From a virus: a DNA stretch of 64,000 nucleotides. Numbering within the stretch: the first letter of the stretch is position 1; every line of letters begins with the position of its first letter. The position numbers were made by a program, and so were the translations under genes. This document shows, one piece after another, positions 57,501-64,000 of the stretch. The notes under the pieces are model-generated. The model saw only the letters and a program-made list of their open reading frames with translations. It was not told the origin of the DNA and made no database searches. Where the stretch lies: positions 35,143 to 99,142 of the IMG/VR virus record IMGVR_UViG_3300028840_008153. One strand, given 5' to 3'.

Positions 57501-60029
57501 GTCCACGAACTGGACCTGGCGGGAGCGGACCATGGCCCTGACCTTGGGCGTGTCCTTCGCCATTTCTCCGGGGAAGGCCACCACGGAAGCGGCGGCCTGC
57601 GCGGCCGAAACCATCTCGGGCTGACCCGTCTTGGGGTTGCGCATGGACGTGTAGAAGTGCCCATCGCTTCCGCGCACCACGCCTTCGGCAACCCTGGAGT
57701 CAACTCCGATCTTGGAGGACTCGGGAGCCCGGATCGGGTCGATGAACCCGAACTGGCTGGGCTGCACGTTCCTGGCTTCATCGGGCACCGCGTCAAGGCT
57801 GGGAATGCCGCCTTCGCCAAGGCGCAGGATGCGCAGGTTCTGGTCGTACAGCTCCATCGGGTTGACTTCTTCGACCGGCATGCCCATGCCGCTTTTCAGC
57901 AGCACGCTGTAAAGCTGGGGCGTGAGGGCGCCAGTCGGAATATGCTGGACGTTCCCCCGCAAGGTGGAACGCCACAGCATCTTCCGTCCCAGTTGCCCGG
58001 CATCCTTGCGGATGCGTTCGGCGAAGAAGTCCTCTGGCGAATGCAGCGTCTGGAAGGCCAGCGAATCACGATCGTCGATCTCTTCCTTCTTGTTGAAGAT
58101 GTTGAGCAGCTTCTGCGACGTGCGAAGCAGTGCCGAAGGCCCGGCGTGACGGTGACGTTCGCCCAGCGTGATGTCCGTCGTGTCCTCGTCCAGTTCCATC
58201 TTGTTGAAGACGTTCAGCAGCCCCTCGCCCTGTTCGTTCGGAGCGCCCAACGTGAAGCCGCCGCCAACGCCGGCCGCCGCACGCTTGCAGCCGAAGATCT
58301 CCTCGGCGCGCTTGATGGGCGTGTTGGGCTTGTGCACGGCGAACGTGATGTGGAAGCGGTACTCGTGCCCGTTGTCCTCGCCCTTCGGCAGCGGGGTCAG
58401 CCCCAGGCTCTTGCGGTAGTTCTTCAGGTCCGGGCTGTCACACTCGATGAACCAGACCCGGTCGACATCCTTCCATCCCGCAGGCGACAGGCTCACAAGA
58501 CGCTTCAGAGCGAAACGCGCGGGCGTGCCGTCCCGGGCAAAGCCTTTCCACTTCATGGGGCCGTGCTTCTTGTAAATCTTCTTGGCCTCGTCCGCTCGCA
58601 CCAGTGTGATGTGGGGAGAATTGGGGGTGCGTTCACACTCAACGCCCTCTCCCTTGAGAGAGGACAGCGCCGCATCCACCAGTCCCTTGTGGACATCCAG
58701 GTAGACCCACGGCTCACCCTTCTTGCCGATCTCCGCGCGAATGGTGCCACGGAACCAGAGGCGCTGCCATTTGCGGTCCGACTCGCGTGCGCCGATCTTG
58801 GCTTCCTTCTGCCACGAAGCCTTCTTCAGCACCATCTTGCCGATGACCTGCTTCTGTATCTTGTCCCAGGACGGAAGCGCGCTGATGCCACGATCATCCA
58901 CGTAGACGTCGGCCGTGACCTTGCCCGAACTGTACGGAGGCTGATCCGGGTTCTCGTTGATGTAATCGTAGGGAAGATCGTGCTTATGCAGGTAGTCCCC
59001 GATCAGCTTCTTGTCGCCACGGACCGTGAAGATGATGATCCGGTAGCCAAGGCGCTGGAACTCCTTCAGAGCCTTCTGCACGCCCGGGCGGGGCTTCGGA
59101 ATGCTCTTGGCATCGAACTTCTTGTACATCGTGGCGATCGTGCCGTCGAGGTCAATGGCCACGGTCGGAGGGCGTGTTCTGTCGGCAGCCGCCTTGGACT
59201 GCTGTTGCTGCAGCTTTTCCTTGTCGAGCTGCAGTATCTCCCTGTTGGCCTTCTGCTCGGACTGCGCGTCCTCCTGCAGGTCACGGCGGTTGACCAGCGA
59301 CGTGAAGGCACGGCCGACGGCGCCAGGGTCATCGGCCTGCGCGTTGGCCTGCAGCAGTTCGTTGCCCCAGTATTGGCGGATGTCCCTGTCCTGCACGCCC
59401 ATGGCCTTCAGGATCGGGTAGAGCTTCAGCGTCGATTGGCCCACACGCAGGCGGAAAAGCCCGGTCTGCGGCTCCATGTAGACGCGAAAGGACGGCCCCG
59501 TGCCCGGCTTGACATTAACATGCGCTTCCAGGGTTCCGTTGTCCTTGACTCGCGTGTAAACGCCGGGCCGAAGCCGCATCTGGTTGGCCACCGTGTACTC
59601 GTTGCCACGGTAGATGAATGTCCCACGATCGGTGGCGTAGGGCACGTGCGCGATGGTGCCGGCCTTGCGGTCCATCAACTTGTTGGTGGCCTTGTCGAAC
59701 AGGTGCCACTCGCCCGTGATCTTCCGCTCCAGCGACTTGCCCTGCATGATGGCCTTCTTCTGGTCGGCCAGCGAGAAGCGGTCCTTCTTGTCGAGGGCGA
59801 CGTTGCGAAGCTCAAGCCTGTAGCGGCTGTTCTCAAGCGGGTAGGCGGTGGACAGCGTGTCCATGACGTTGTTGAAGATGCCGTCACGCATCGTCTTGTT
59901 GTCGCCGAACCCACGGTAGGAGACGGGTTCGACGGGACGCAGCGGCAGCGGCTCCGGCGGCTTCACGGCTGGAGCGACCGGGGGCGCTGCCTCCTTAACG
60001 ATGCACAGCACGTCATCAAGTATCGCCAT
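54573..60029 (-). CDS. rpoB-rpoC1-like: RNA polymerase beta / beta' N-terminal fusion with HAD and 2H domains inserted
   Basis: 1818 aa. Beta part: GTFIYRGNEYTVANQMRLRPG (135-155), NMTPMVSGIKGGRLLMGAKY (863-882), GNNLRVAYMPYKGLNYEDAV (995-1014), DKLAGRYGDKGVIAKI (1141-1156), NPLGIISRGNPSQVHEALLG (1176-1195). Beta' part begins near 1405: WSHIELSEP (1410), KVPVIPPSFRPIG (1513), GAPVDIVGRATIT (1615), RPVLINRAPTLHR (1688-1700), and the catalytic NADFDGDAM (1727-1735). The N-terminal zinc ribbon of beta' is missing. Residues about 287-398 are a HAD phosphatase-like domain (AIDLDGTIAT, FTVRG, DVYVDDRG). Residues about 415-570 are a 2H phosphoesterase-like domain (HIT at 473-475 and at 560-562). Both sit in the beta lobe just before DDRDSLAF, the counterpart of DDIDHLGN. 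N-terminus DDVLCIVKEAA resembles the tag. The rest of beta' is at 48948-50786. Alpha and omega not seen. Confidence 0.95.
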   Translation of the reverse strand: MAILDDVLCIVKEAAPPVAPAVKPPEPLPLRPVEPVSYRGFGDNKTMRDGIFNNVMDTLSTAYPLENSRYRLELRNVALDKKDRFSLADQKKAIMQGKSLERKITGEWHLFDKATNKLMDRKAGTIAHVPYATDRGTFIYRGNEYTVANQMRLRPGVYTRVKDNGTLEAHVNVKPGTGPSFRVYMEPQTGLFRLRVGQSTLKLYPILKAMGVQDRDIRQYWGNELLQANAQADDPGAVGRAFTSLVNRRDLQEDAQSEQKANREILQLDKEKLQQQQSKAAADRTRPPTVAIDLDGTIATMYKKFDAKSIPKPRPGVQKALKEFQRLGYRIIIFTVRGDKKLIGDYLHKHDLPYDYINENPDQPPYSSGKVTADVYVDDRGISALPSWDKIQKQVIGKMVLKKASWQKEAKIGARESDRKWQRLWFRGTIRAEIGKKGEPWVYLDVHKGLVDAALSSLKGEGVECERTPNSPHITLVRADEAKKIYKKHGPMKWKGFARDGTPARFALKRLVSLSPAGWKDVDRVWFIECDSPDLKNYRKSLGLTPLPKGEDNGHEYRFHITFAVHKPNTPIKRAEEIFGCKRAAAGVGGGFTLGAPNEQGEGLLNVFNKMELDEDTTDITLGERHRHAGPSALLRTSQKLLNIFNKKEEIDDRDSLAFQTLHSPEDFFAERIRKDAGQLGRKMLWRSTLRGNVQHIPTGALTPQLYSVLLKSGMGMPVEEVNPMELYDQNLRILRLGEGGIPSLDAVPDEARNVQPSQFGFIDPIRAPESSKIGVDSRVAEGVVRGSDGHFYTSMRNPKTGQPEMVSAAQAAASVVAFPGEMAKDTPKVRAMVRSRQVQFVDRDQVDFELPKTSQMFTASSNMTPMVSGIKGGRLLMGAKYVIQSLPLKNPEAPLVQNLVGDEGDESFDERLGTRVGAVRARDRGVVTDVGKDYVQVRYADGTKENHELYQNFPFNRKTFLHNTPVVQIGDQIKPNQLLAKSNYTDDKGAVAMGNNLRVAYMPYKGLNYEDAVVVSESAAKMMSSEHMYQHEVEGDPTILTGRKEYVSIYPSQFNKEQLGTIDSKGVVKPGTVVKYGDPLILSLNKAKPTAVHRGHKTMFSDNAVTWNHEAEGVVTDIDKTKGGGYNVTVKAYMPAREGDKLAGRYGDKGVIAKIIPDDQMVHDKDGNPYHILLNPLGIISRGNPSQVHEALLGKIARKRGKAYKVPGFSEESMVDFVKKELQDAGMKDTDDVFDPTTGRKVKNILTGERFIYKLHHTAESKGRGRDVGAYTSEGLPAKGGEFGAKRISNMEINALLSHGATEVLRDAQVIRGQRNDDFWRAFRLGLTPPSPKVPMVYDKFLTHLQGAGINVKKDGERMQLFAMTDKDVTKLSSGGLTSPKTVAGDSLDEIGGGLFDRGLTGGHGGARWSHIELSEPIPNPVMEEPIRRLLNLTQNQYEQWIGGKVPYKGKYGGEAIHKALSDINLDDAIATNEQLIREGPRSKRDKAVKVLGYLKNMQKNKLRPEDWVMTKVPVIPPSFRPIGKYRDVPLVADANLLYQDLINSNDTLKEIREVVDVDSSADERLQVYNAFKAVTGLGDPVQAKTKEKKVKGLLKHVFGTSPKLGMFQRRVLGAPVDIVGRATITPNPDLNMDQVGLPEPKAWTIYRPFIMRRLVREGMPAMAAAEAVANQTPIARKALVSETQKRPVLINRAPTLHRYGFMAAWPVLTKGETLQISPVVTPGFNADFDGDAMNYHVPVTDEAVTDAVEKMLPSKNLKSSSNFKVHYLPKQEFLMGLYLASTAKKDTPPRVFASKADVIKAYKKGDISLGDRVIVK
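58320..59171 (-). other. HAD plus 2H insertion within the polymerase gene
   Basis: Encodes residues about 287-570 of the fused polymerase. HAD: DLDGT nucleophile loop (293-297), TVRG (335-338), DVYVDDR (374-380). 2H: two HxT motifs (473-475 and 560-562), each in a strand (SPHITLV, RFHITFAV). 2H enzymes open cyclic phosphates and HAD domains can remove terminal phosphates, so together they could heal RNA ends. The near-repeats LLNVFNK (604-610) and LLNIFNK (641-647) lie downstream. Confidence 0.75.
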
Positions 60030-60031
60030 GT

Positions 60032-61228
60032 TCAGGTCCGAAGGTTGGCTTCAGTATCGACGGGCTCCGGCACCTCGACCAGGATCGGGGCCGGCTGCCG
60101 CATGCGCTTCTTGCGCAGCTCCTCCTTGACGGCTTTGTACTTCTGCTGGCGCGGATCACGTGACTTGACCCAGCTTTCCGAAGCCGTGTGCGCGCCGTAG
60201 CCCAGCAGGGACGCCAACGCCAGGTAGGCGCCCAGTGCCTGATTGATCTCGCCCTGCGCGCTTTTCACGTGCGCCTGGGCCAGCCCGTCGATCAGCTCCC
60301 CGGCCGTTTTTGCCGTCTTGCGCGCCGCGTACTCCGCAGCCAACGCCTTCTCATACTCCTTCTGAGCCTTGGCGATGGCCTTCTCCGTCTCTTCGGCCCG
60401 CAGGATGTCGGCGTCCTCGTCGGCCTGGGAAAAACCCTCATGGAAGGCTTTGGGCACCGTGGTGGCAAGTCTCGGGTAGTACGAGACCAGCGTGCTGGGA
60501 TCGTCCGTCACGCGGCGTGCCTCACGCGTCTTCTCGGAGATGGTGCGGGCAGCCTCGGCCAGAGCGCTCTCGGCGGCCATGCCCACGGGCGCGAACATCT
60601 CGCCCAGCACGCCGCCTTCCTTCTCGCGCAGCTCCTCAGCCTCTTCCCTCGTCTCCTCGGCCTCGCCTTCCATCGCATCCAGCCGATTGTAGTAATCGGG
60701 AATCTCTTCGAGATGATCCTTGGCGATCTCCTTGGAGCGTTCGGGATCGCTGGTGTGTTCCATCTCGACCCTTACGCCCCTTGAAAGCTCACGAAGGTCG
60801 TACCGGGTGTCAGGCTTCCTGTCGGCCAGACCGCCCGCCAGAAGATCAGCCTGCTTCGAGCGCAAACGGGGCTCATACCAGCCCTGCTTGATGGCCGGCA
60901 GGTCCACGACCACCTCGCGTCCCGGCATGCCTCTGCCCACGTCACGAAGAAGAGGCTCTTCCTCCTCGCGCTTGCGTGCGCGCATGCTGTAGCCCATGCT
61001 GCGAGCACGTTCCTGCAGGTCCTCGATGTTGGCCTGGGCTTTCTGCTCGGCTTCTTCCTCGCTGGGCAGAATGAACGGGCGCAGCCGTGCCTTCTGCTTC
61101 TCCAGATCGGTCTTCCACTCGGGCGTGTCTCCCCTTTGAGCCAGCAGGGAATTGAGCATCCCCTTCCAGTCGATACCGCCGCTTTCGGCCAGCATCATCT
61201 CATTGGCCCGCTTTGCGAATTCACCCAT
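60032..61228 (-). CDS. Helical, coiled-coil virion-cluster protein
   Basis: 398 aa from ATG 61226-61228, which overlaps the preceding TGA (the longer frame is rejected). Begins MGEFAKRANEMMLAESGGID. Rich in charged helices (EEEAEQKAQANIEDLQERAR, then EAEETREEAEELREKEGGVL) with an Ala-rich end containing a hydrophobic stretch (NQALGAYLALASLLGYG) and a basic tail. The stop is 2 bases before the polymerase gene start, so the two are translationally coupled. Might dock or carry the polymerase; that is inference from order only. Confidence 0.5.
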   Translation of the reverse strand: MGEFAKRANEMMLAESGGIDWKGMLNSLLAQRGDTPEWKTDLEKQKARLRPFILPSEEEAEQKAQANIEDLQERARSMGYSMRARKREEEEPLLRDVGRGMPGREVVVDLPAIKQGWYEPRLRSKQADLLAGGLADRKPDTRYDLRELSRGVRVEMEHTSDPERSKEIAKDHLEEIPDYYNRLDAMEGEAEETREEAEELREKEGGVLGEMFAPVGMAAESALAEAARTISEKTREARRVTDDPSTLVSYYPRLATTVPKAFHEGFSQADEDADILRAEETEKAIAKAQKEYEKALAAEYAARKTAKTAGELIDGLAQAHVKSAQGEINQALGAYLALASLLGYGAHTASESWVKSRDPRQQKYKAVKEELRKKRMRQPAPILVEVPEPVDTEANLRT

Positions 61229-61709
61229 CGGTCTTGGCCCCCGGCGTCTCAACCATGTAACCGTAATAGAGAATCCAGCGTATGAAGACACGCCAGCTCT
61301 TGATCGCGTTGTCGTACTTGCGTTCCTCGACGGAGATCTGCGCGAACCCGTTGCCCACCAGCTGGAGGATCTGCTGGTAATACCGCATGTCCTCTTCGTT
61401 GGAGAGATCCAGCACGTTTGCGAAGATCTGCTGCCCCACCTGCGGGCGGAACTTGTCGGGGTCGGCCTCCTTCAGATCCGGGATCGAATCGCCCCGGAAC
61501 GGCAGCCCTTCCAGTCCCGGCAACACCATCGGCTGCGTGAAAACCCCAGCCGGGTCAATGAGCTTGTCAGGCAGCTTGGCCCGCCCCCGCTTGTCCATCG
61601 AGATCTTCAGCGACGGGGCGGCCGGAGCGGCGGGAGCAGGTGTCCCCGCCGTCACCTCCTTGGCTTCCTTGGCTTCCTTGGCCTTGTCACCATTCTTGGG
61701 CAGGATCAC
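61221..61709 (-). CDS. Unassigned protein in the polymerase-cluster leader
   Basis: 162 aa, GTG start overlapping the previous TGA. N-terminal low-complexity (AKEAKEAKEVTAGTPAPAAP), then an ordered part (AGVFTQPMVLPGLEGLPFRG, then NEEDMRYYQQILQLVGNGFA, then WRVFIRWILYYGYMVETPGA). The aromatic C-terminus may bind another virion protein or membrane. No family recognised. Confidence 0.5.
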   Translation of the reverse strand: MILPKNGDKAKEAKEAKEVTAGTPAPAAPAAPSLKISMDKRGRAKLPDKLIDPAGVFTQPMVLPGLEGLPFRGDSIPDLKEADPDKFRPQVGQQIFANVLDLSNEEDMRYYQQILQLVGNGFAQISVEERKYDNAIKSWRVFIRWILYYGYMVETPGAKTDG

Positions 61710-62086
61710 TTGTACTGGCCTTTCTCATGAAGGGCCCGACGCAGCTTGACCTCTTTGGTCAGCCGCTTGATCAACTCCAGTTTTTCCTTTTGGTGGAGGG
61801 CTTCGATGTCTTCGGACGAAGGGGCGTCGGCCAGCCCGCTCATCGCGCCCGTGGCCGTGCCTACGGCCAGCGGGGCGAGAACTGCCCCTTCGAGCCCCAG
61901 CTTGCCGGCCTGGCCGGCAAGCGATGCACCCGAGCCCATGGCGCCCGTAGCCAGATTGGCCAGCGCCAACGCGGAAAGCCCGGCAGCCTCCTTGAAGAAC
62001 TCACCGGGCAGCACGCCCAACTCGGCCAGCTTCTTGAGAAAGCCGACCTTGTAGGCGTTTGCTCGTTCTCGATCGACAGCCGTCAT
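61706..62086 (-). CDS. Small glycine-zipper virion protein
   Basis: 126 aa from ATG 62084-62086 (AGGAGG 5 bases upstream). Contains a loose tag (YKVGFLKKLAELG) and membrane-like Ala/Gly segments (LALANLATGAMGSGASLAGQ, then APLAVGTATGAMSGLA), followed by a charged helix (DIEALHQKEKLELIKRLTKE). The palindrome at 62102 lies just upstream of its ribosome-binding site. Inference: ejected or membrane-active protein. Confidence 0.55.
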   Translation of the reverse strand: MTAVDRERANAYKVGFLKKLAELGVLPGEFFKEAAGLSALALANLATGAMGSGASLAGQAGKLGLEGAVLAPLAVGTATGAMSGLADAPSSEDIEALHQKEKLELIKRLTKEVKLRRALHEKGQYK

Positions 62087-62101
62087 GATCACCTCCTATG
62101 C

Positions 62102-62123
62102 ATTTCGGAACGGGTTCCGAAAT
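62102..62123. repeat. Dispersed palindrome, copy A (junction of 62123-63169 and 61706-62086)
   Basis: Perfect 10-base arms, ATTTCGGAAC and GTTCCGAAAT, with a GG centre. On the minus strand it starts with the last base (A) of the upstream TGA... region and ends before the AGGAGG of the next gene. Best copy of the family. Confidence 0.65.
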
Positions 62124-63169
62124 CAGGCCGTGACCAAGCGATCAATCAGCCCCTTGCATTCCTCGCCAACCGGGCCCTCAACCTGAGCGCCCTTCTCCAG
62201 CAGATCGGCGACCTGCTCGCCGTCGAGGTTGTTTTCCAGGCAATACTGGATGATGCCGTCGGTGAAGGGCGTGCCGAGATTGGCTTCCTTCTTCTCCGGC
62301 TCTTCCTTCTTCTCCGGCTCTTCCTTCTTGGCCGTGCTCTCTTCCTTCTGAGGGGCTTCCTTCTTGGGTGCCTGGGCAACAGGCTGTTCGCCCTCACCGC
62401 CGCCGCCTGAGAGTGCCTTGTAGCCGCCGTAGCCCGCGCCAAGCGTACCAAGAGCGCCGGCTCCGGCCGTCGCGCCGCCCAGGCCCGTAAGACGGCTTTC
62501 CAGACCCTTTTCGGCCACACCCTTCATGCGCCCGGGCATCTCCTGCACGCGGGTGCGCGCGATGGGCGTGCCAAAACGCTCCACCCCCTTGGTTCCCTGC
62601 CCGATCAGATCCAGCCCCCCTTCGATGGGCTTCGCCGCGCCATAACCCAAACGCAGCAGGAGTTCCCGTGCCCTGTCGAGCAGTGGTCCTGCCCGTTTCT
62701 CCGCTGAAGTCTTCACACCTTCCTCCTCTCCACCAATCAGGCTTCGGAGGCCACGATAGCCGCCGTAAAGACCAAGACCGCCCGTACCGATCGTTCCAAG
62801 ACCAAGCGCCTGCATGAGCTTGCGGTCACCGCGCAAAAGAGCGTCCACAGCCTCCGGTGCAAACTGGCGCTTTCCTCGCCCTTCCATGAAACCAAACAAC
62901 GTCTCTGCTTTCGCAGCTGTTGGGTCCGTAAAGCGTTCGGCGGCTCGCCCAACACGCCGGCCCGCTCCGGTTGCACCAACTCCTTTTAGCCCCTTGGAAA
63001 CCAACGGAGCCGCAGCAGCGCCAAGCTCGCCCACGCCCTGGGAAGCTAACGCAGCAAGCCCTCGGAGCCCAAGCGCTTGCTTGACGTAGGGAGCAAGCAC
63101 CTCGGCCTTCTTCATCTTCTTCTTGGCTTTCTTCTTGGACTTCGAGCCGTGAGTGGTTCCGCAGGGCAT
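62123..63169 (-). CDS. Large glycine-zipper protein with YVKQA tag
   Basis: 348 aa. A Lys-rich start (GSKSKKKAKKKMKKAEVLAP) leads into YVKQALGLRG, a version of the tag that may follow an internal Met19. Then repeated Gly-rich spans (LGTIGTGGLGLYGGYRGL, then ATAGAGALGTLGAGYGGYKA) separated by charged helices, a Pro/Lys/Glu linker (KKEEPEKKEEPEKKEAN) and a helical C-terminal domain (CLENNLDGEQVADLLEKGAQ). GGAGG precedes ATG 63169. Inference: membrane-inserting internal protein. Confidence 0.55.
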   Translation of the reverse strand: MPCGTTHGSKSKKKAKKKMKKAEVLAPYVKQALGLRGLAALASQGVGELGAAAAPLVSKGLKGVGATGAGRRVGRAAERFTDPTAAKAETLFGFMEGRGKRQFAPEAVDALLRGDRKLMQALGLGTIGTGGLGLYGGYRGLRSLIGGEEEGVKTSAEKRAGPLLDRARELLLRLGYGAAKPIEGGLDLIGQGTKGVERFGTPIARTRVQEMPGRMKGVAEKGLESRLTGLGGATAGAGALGTLGAGYGGYKALSGGGGEGEQPVAQAPKKEAPQKEESTAKKEEPEKKEEPEKKEANLGTPFTDGIIQYCLENNLDGEQVADLLEKGAQVEGPVGEECKGLIDRLVTA

Positions 63170-63171
63170 GG

Positions 63172-63876
63172 CTACCTCCCTAGATATTTGTCCAAATCCC
63201 GCTCGGCCTGCATCGACAGTTCCTCAGCCGACGGGCCATGCATGGACTTGTAGAGTTCCTTTGCCGTGAACGCCGTTCCCGTGAGCGGGTTGAACGCGTG
63301 CTGCAGCGCCTGAACAGGTATGCCCGCCGCACCGTAATGCTTCATCGTCTCTTCACCCGCACGGGCGAAACGCTCCGTACGGCCTTTCGCCGCTTCCGCC
63401 AGCGAGCCAAAGTACCCTCTTTCACCACGCTGGTAAAGAGGATCGCTGAGAGGAGCTATCGCTGTCAGGCCCGCCTCGAACACACCACTGAACGGAAGAG
63501 AGGCGGCGCCCATGCCAAGGTTCGCCGCGTGTCGCCACGTCATGGGCGATCCAAACAGCCTTCCCAGCCACTTCGTGGGTGCCGTGGTGAGCGCTGCGGA
63601 CGCCGCCGCGCCGGGGTACGTCTCGGGCGCGTGAACCCATGCGCCCTGCCTGAATGCCTGTCGTTCGAGGTGATCCTGGTGTGCCTTCTGATTCGCCCGA
63701 ATGCGATTGAAGTGCGCCATGGCTTCAGGGCGTGGAATGCGTCCGGCTTTGACTTCCGCAAGGAGCTGTTGGGCGACGTACTCGTCGAGCATCGGGCCGA
63801 TGCGGGCGGCGGGAAGCTGGCCCTGTTCGACGGCGTCATAAAACTCCTGGGGAATACGAGAAAAGTCAGCTGGCAT
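63172..63876 (-). CDS. Unassigned virion-cluster protein
   Basis: 234 aa. The N-terminal 75 residues form helices (RIPQEFYDAVEQGQLPAARI, then YVAQQLLAEVKAGRIPRPEA). The middle is hydrophobic and Ala/Gly-rich (AASAALTTAPTKWLGRLFGS, then LGMGAASLPFSGVFEAGLTA). The C-terminus is helical and charged. Only a weak GGGGGC ribosome-binding site is visible. Resembles the other suspected internal proteins in composition, without a clear tag. Confidence 0.45.
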   Translation of the reverse strand: MPADFSRIPQEFYDAVEQGQLPAARIGPMLDEYVAQQLLAEVKAGRIPRPEAMAHFNRIRANQKAHQDHLERQAFRQGAWVHAPETYPGAAASAALTTAPTKWLGRLFGSPMTWRHAANLGMGAASLPFSGVFEAGLTAIAPLSDPLYQRGERGYFGSLAEAAKGRTERFARAGEETMKHYGAAGIPVQALQHAFNPLTGTAFTAKELYKSMHGPSAEELSMQAERDLDKYLGR

Positions 63877-63906
63877 GAGCAGCCCCCGAGCACACGATCC
63901 CCCTTC

Positions 63907-63934
63907 ACTTTACTCGGACGACCGGGCAATTCAA
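63907..63934 (-). promoter_or_regulatory. Weak sigma70-like promoter candidate
   Basis: Minus-strand TTGAAT (63929-63934), 16-base spacer, TAAAGT (63907-63912), each 4/6. It lies in the 62-base gap upstream of 63172-63876. Confidence 0.25.
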
Positions 63935-63938
63935 GACG

Positions 63939-64000
63939 CTACTCCTGCCAGAAGTTGGTAGCCTTCCCGGCGTACTGTTTGGCCACCTCCTGGCCCAAAA
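63939..64000 (-). CDS. C-terminal end of a gene entering from the right edge
   Basis: Open frame from the edge to a TAG at 63939-63941: LGQEVAKQYAGKATNFWQE. It is followed by a normal intergenic gap. Too short to identify. Confidence 0.4.
   Translation of the reverse strand, partial: LGQEVAKQYAGKATNFWQE

Noticed and set aside
58320-59171. Intein within the polymerase
   Set aside because: No Cys/Ser at the start, no terminal His-Asn, and no splicing blocks; HAD and 2H motifs explain the insertion better.
56256-60200. A plus-strand open frame of 1314 codons opposite the polymerase gene
   Set aside because: It is antisense to a gene with unmistakable polymerase motifs. GC-rich codon bias keeps that frame open; no ribosome-binding site or recognisable domain.

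Overview
The window looks like part of the late (virion) gene cluster of a large contractile-tailed phage (myovirus), probably a jumbo phage. All 62 supported protein genes lie on the minus strand, packed head to tail with ATGA-type overlaps or gaps of usually under 100 bases. I saw no tRNA, rRNA, CRISPR array or insertion sequence, and no gene-free stretch over 300 bases. The DNA is GC-rich by eye. The host cannot be named from this window. Terminase and a recognisable portal are not here.

In transcription order (from base 64000 down to base 1): (1) 64000-50800 holds small glycine-rich, membrane-like virion proteins and a giant RNA polymerase gene (54573-60029). That gene fuses a bacterial-type beta subunit to the N-terminal half of beta' and carries a HAD-phosphatase-like domain plus a 2H-phosphoesterase-like domain inserted in the beta lobe. 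(2) 50786-48948 encodes the C-terminal half of beta', with trigger loop and four-Cys zinc site. (3) 48936-42752 holds large virion proteins of unknown function. (4) 42755-37896 is the capsid module: prohead protease, acidic scaffold, a probable capsid accessory protein and the major capsid protein. (5) 37790-32541 holds connector and neck-type proteins. (6) 32528-22198 holds the tail sheath, tube, an OB-fold/spike protein, tail assembly chaperones with a likely -1 frameshift, and a second tube-like protein. (7) 22130-15612 holds baseplate hub, gp25-like wedge and J-like wedge proteins, with a sigma70-family factor (18990-19757) embedded among them. (8) 15603-386 holds a nucleotidyltransferase-like protein, tail/baseplate connectors, five paralogous W-N-YP proteins, a repeat fibre and polyserine-rich surface proteins. 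(9) Bases 1-328 are the start of a glycosyltransferase with its own near-consensus sigma70 promoter.

Four themes tie the genes together. First, the phage has most of its own transcription machinery (beta-beta'N, beta'C and a sigma factor) inside its structural operon, which suggests a virion-delivered or late polymerase. Second, at least six otherwise unrelated proteins start with a short tag resembling [FY]-[LIV]-[LIV]-K-[EQ]-A, with looser versions on the polymerase and the nucleotidyltransferase. By analogy with T4 internal proteins this may be a capsid-targeting tag for injected cargo. Third, about ten exposed virion proteins carry polyserine tracts written in mixed AGY/TCN codons; with a glycosyltransferase next to them, O-glycosylation is a testable idea. 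Fourth, a palindrome close to TTTCGGAATCGATTCCGAAA recurs at gene junctions. Functions called from family resemblance were read by eye and not confirmed by database search.
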